Assembly (NCBI GenBank): GCA_934320845.1
Contig: CAKRFU010000006.1
Span: 62,001 to 126,000, forward strand
Direction of reading: 5' to 3'
DNA: 64,000 nt
Origin: an uncultured Lachnospiraceae bacterium
Lineage (GTDB): Bacteria > Bacillota > Clostridia > Lachnospirales > Lachnospiraceae
The position numbers and the translations under genes were made by a program. How positions within the stretch are numbered: position 1 is the stretch's first letter; every line of letters begins with the position of its first letter. Below the pieces are notes generated by a model, which did no database searches, was not told where the DNA came from, and saw only the letters and a program-made list of their open reading frames with translations. This document shows, piece by piece, positions 62,004-64,000 of this stretch.

Positions 62004-62831
62004 ATGAAAAATACAAAAAAAATGCCGGCAGCAATCTGTATGGTAAAAGAAAGTATAGAAAGTCATAAGATGGTATTTAATCTTGCAAAAAATGATTTTA
62101 AAACAAAATATGCAGGCTCATATCTTGGTATAATTTGGGCTTTTGTTCAACCTGTAGTGACAATTTTATTGTATTGGTTTGTATTTCAGGTAGGCTTTAG
62201 AAGCAGACCGCTTGGCGATTATCCGTTTGTGTTATGGCTGACGGCGGGACTTGTTCCGTGGTTTTTTTTCAGTGATGCATGGAATGGTGCAACAAACAGT
62301 ATGCTTGAGTACAGCTTTTTAGTAAAAAAGGTTGTATTTAATATTGGAATATTACCCGTAATAAAAATATTTTCAGCTTTTTTTGTAAATATGTTTTTTA
62401 CGGTATTCATGGTAATAGTATTTGCACTTAATGGCTATATGCCTAATTTGCATACATTACAGCTTATATATTGTCTTATATGTATTATTGCTCTGTGCTG
62501 GGCATTGTCTTACTTTACTTCATCAATAATAATTTTTATAAGAGATTTAGGACATTTACTTGGCATAGTATTGCAAGTGCTTATGTGGATGACCCCTATT
62601 ATGTGGGATGTCGGAATAGTAAGACAGAGTTATCCATGGCTTGAAAAATTACTTAAGTTAAATCCGGTGTATTACATTGTTCAAGGATATAGGGATTCGA
62701 TGTTTGCAAATAAATGGTTTTGGGAAAGACCTATGTGGACAATATATTTTTGGGGGCTTGTTATTATATTGTTTGTGATTGGTGCACATGTCTTCCAAAA
62801 ATTAAGACCTCATTTTGCAGATGTTTTGTAA
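62004..62831 (+). CDS. wzm: Polysaccharide ABC-2 type export permease
   Basis: A 275-residue permease of the TagG/Wzm/RfbA kind. KYAGSYLGIIWAFVQPVVTI near residue 35 and the PLGDYPFVLWLTAGLVPW stretch are hallmarks, with six hydrophobic segments. It should move a lipid-linked polysaccharide or teichoic-acid-like polymer across the membrane together with the ATPase encoded 22 bp downstream. Start ATG 62004 follows ATAAGGAGCATT. Whether the polymer is teichoic acid or another glycan is not settled. Confidence 0.92.
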   Translation: MKNTKKMPAAICMVKESIESHKMVFNLAKNDFKTKYAGSYLGIIWAFVQPVVTILLYWFVFQVGFRSRPLGDYPFVLWLTAGLVPWFFFSDAWNGATNSMLEYSFLVKKVVFNIGILPVIKIFSAFFVNMFFTVFMVIVFALNGYMPNLHTLQLIYCLICIIALCWALSYFTSSIIIFIRDLGHLLGIVLQVLMWMTPIMWDVGIVRQSYPWLEKLLKLNPVYYIVQGYRDSMFANKWFWERPMWTIYFWGLVIILFVIGAHVFQKLRPHFADVL

Positions 62832-62853
62832 TTAGAGAAAGGAACAGTTTCAA

Positions 62854-64000
62854 ATGGAAAAAGGTTCAGTAGAAGTGGATGATTTATCAAAAGTATATCA
62901 TTTATACAGCAAGGCAAGTGACAGGCTGCGTGAAACATTTAGTATAAAGAAAAAAAAATATTCAAAAGACCACTATGCATTGAAAAATATAAATTTAAAT
63001 ATAAAACATGGAGAGTCAGTTGGAATAGTTGGAACAAACGGTTCGGGAAAGTCTACACTGTTAAAGCTTATAACAGGTGTGGTGACTCCGACAACAGGAG
63101 TGATAAAAACTAAAGGAAAAATTGCAGCACTATTAGAGCTTGGTGCAGGATTTAATCCGGAGTATACAGGTATTGAAAATATCTATTTAAATGGAACAAT
63201 GATGGGATATACTGAACAGGAAATGGAAAAACGTGTTCCTGCCATTGTAGATTTTGCAGATATTGGAGAATTTATATATCAGCCTGTTAAGTCATATTCA
63301 AGTGGCATGTTTGCAAGACTTGCATTTGCTGTTTCAATAAATGTGGAACCTGATATATTGATTGTTGATGAAGCATTATCTGTAGGAGATACAAGGTTTC
63401 AGGTTAAGTGTATTGATAAAATGCGTGAACTTCAGGAAAGTGGAACCACTATATTATTTGTAACACATGCGATAGAGCAGATAAAAAGATTTTGCACAAG
63501 AGCAATATGGATTAAAAATGGGGAAATAGCAGAAGATGGAGAGGCAAGTCAGGTCGTCGATCTTTATGATAATTTTATGAAATATGGTGAGAGGAAGATT
63601 GAAAAGGTTGACAACAATGAAGAATTTAAGGTTCCAGAAAATTCAGATTATCTTGCTGTAATACAAAAAGTGGCAATAAATAAAAATATGTTTAAATCTT
63701 TTGAAAAATTGGAAGTAGAGATAACTTATGATGTGTATGATGAACATATGGAAGATTTGCAGGTGGGAGTAGCATTTTACAGTCTTGACAGAAAGATATA
63801 TGTGTTTGGACCTAATACAAATCTTGATAAATTTAAAGTACCTCAGGGGCCGGGAAGACATATTGTGAAATATGTTGTGCCAGATGTTACATTGATAAGT
63901 GGGGATTACACAGTAGATGTTGGGATTTTTAACAGCGGCGGTATAGTAAATTTGGATTATAAAAATAATTGTGAAAAATTTTCAGTTGCAAATGAATATT
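62854..64000 (+). CDS. wzt: Polysaccharide ABC exporter ATP-binding protein, cut by window end
   Basis: The first 382 codons of a Wzt/TagH-type ATPase; no stop before the window ends. Walker A is GTNGSGKST (60-68), the signature SSGMFARLAF, Walker B ILIVDEALSVGD and the switch THAIEQ. From about residue 245 a separate beta-rich C-terminal domain begins (KVAINKNMFKSFEKLEVEIT and on), as in Wzt proteins that bind the glycan end. Start ATG 62854 follows AGAAAGGAACAGTTTCAA. It pairs with the permease just upstream. Confidence 0.92.
   Translation, partial: MEKGSVEVDDLSKVYHLYSKASDRLRETFSIKKKKYSKDHYALKNINLNIKHGESVGIVGTNGSGKSTLLKLITGVVTPTTGVIKTKGKIAALLELGAGFNPEYTGIENIYLNGTMMGYTEQEMEKRVPAIVDFADIGEFIYQPVKSYSSGMFARLAFAVSINVEPDILIVDEALSVGDTRFQVKCIDKMRELQESGTTILFVTHAIEQIKRFCTRAIWIKNGEIAEDGEASQVVDLYDNFMKYGERKIEKVDNNEEFKVPENSDYLAVIQKVAINKNMFKSFEKLEVEITYDVYDEHMEDLQVGVAFYSLDRKIYVFGPNTNLDKFKVPQGPGRHIVKYVVPDVTLISGDYTVDVGIFNSGGIVNLDYKNNCEKFSVANEY

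Noticed and set aside
1..64000. CRISPR arrays, tRNA and rRNA genes, insertion sequences, prophage
   Set aside because: No spaced direct-repeat array, cloverleaf, rRNA stretch, transposase, integrase or phage structural gene was recognised on either strand.

Overview
The window is AT-rich, gene-dense DNA that reads like the chromosome of a gut-type Lachnospiraceae bacterium (Firmicutes, Clostridia). The grounds are strong GGAGG ribosome-binding sites, heavy AGA/ATA codon use, the gene order rho-rpmE-yqhQ-prmC-prfA, lineage-typical proteins of unknown function (DUF3881-, DUF4364- and DUF6145-like), a Gly/Cys-rich 'HCB' miniprotein and a peptide quorum-sensing (agr) locus. The genus cannot be fixed from the sequence alone. 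No rRNA, tRNA, CRISPR array, transposase or phage gene was seen.

Layout. 1-4.4 kb: spermidine/putrescine uptake operon potABCD (potA cut by the window edge), then aroC and a small unknown gene. 4.4-6.3 kb: Gly/Cys-rich miniprotein on the minus strand and a GH3 lipoprotein. 6.4-12 kb: purine genes purF, purB and purA, with an HD-GYP c-di-GMP phosphodiesterase between purB and purA. 12-18 kb: class A penicillin-binding protein, a convergent DUF3881-like gene, degV and proA. 18-27.7 kb: an ABC exporter, YigZ, RarA and a membrane-lipid block with two flippase-like paralogues, a PAP2 phosphatase, phosphatidylserine synthase and phosphatidylserine decarboxylase. 27.7-30.4 kb: an Orn/Lys/Arg decarboxylase and a CgeB-like glycosyltransferase. 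30.4-34.6 kb: the agr locus (agrB, agrD, a lipoprotein, a LytTR regulator and a GHKL kinase). 34.6-37.3 kb, minus strand: DUF4364, a radical-SAM protein and malic enzyme. 37.4-39.3 kb: a GntR-controlled ABC transporter. 39.6-45.7 kb: rho, rpmE, yqhQ, prmC, prfA and an rRNA methyltransferase. 45.9-52.5 kb: NfeD/SPFH pair, argF, birA, a DUF6145-like gene, coaX, dus and nadA. 52.8-64 kb: surface polysaccharide genes (ligase, initiating sugar transferase, four glycosyltransferases, ABC-2 export permease and ATPase); the ATPase gene runs off the end.

The most interesting structure lies outside or across ordinary genes. (1) agrB and agrD each have their own promoter of identical geometry: two direct repeats 20 bp apart, 6 bp, TTGAAA, 17 bp, -10. 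(2) A probable structured RNA lies at 52.59-52.79 kb, where two 12-bp hairpins each carry the loop sequence GGCCGTACAC and a terminator follows. (3) Two adjacent tandem-domain GT2 proteins are degenerate in opposite halves. (4) Rho carries an Asn-rich prion-like insertion. (5) A foldable repeat forms the entire leader of psd and has a shortened, inverted relative after purA. (6) A 145-bp imperfect palindrome precedes nfeD. (7) A 34-nt hairpin motif is found twice.

Functional threads are polyamine uptake and decarboxylation, purine synthesis, phosphatidylethanolamine synthesis, translation termination and transcription termination, cofactor synthesis (biotin attachment, CoA, NAD) and envelope polysaccharide assembly.
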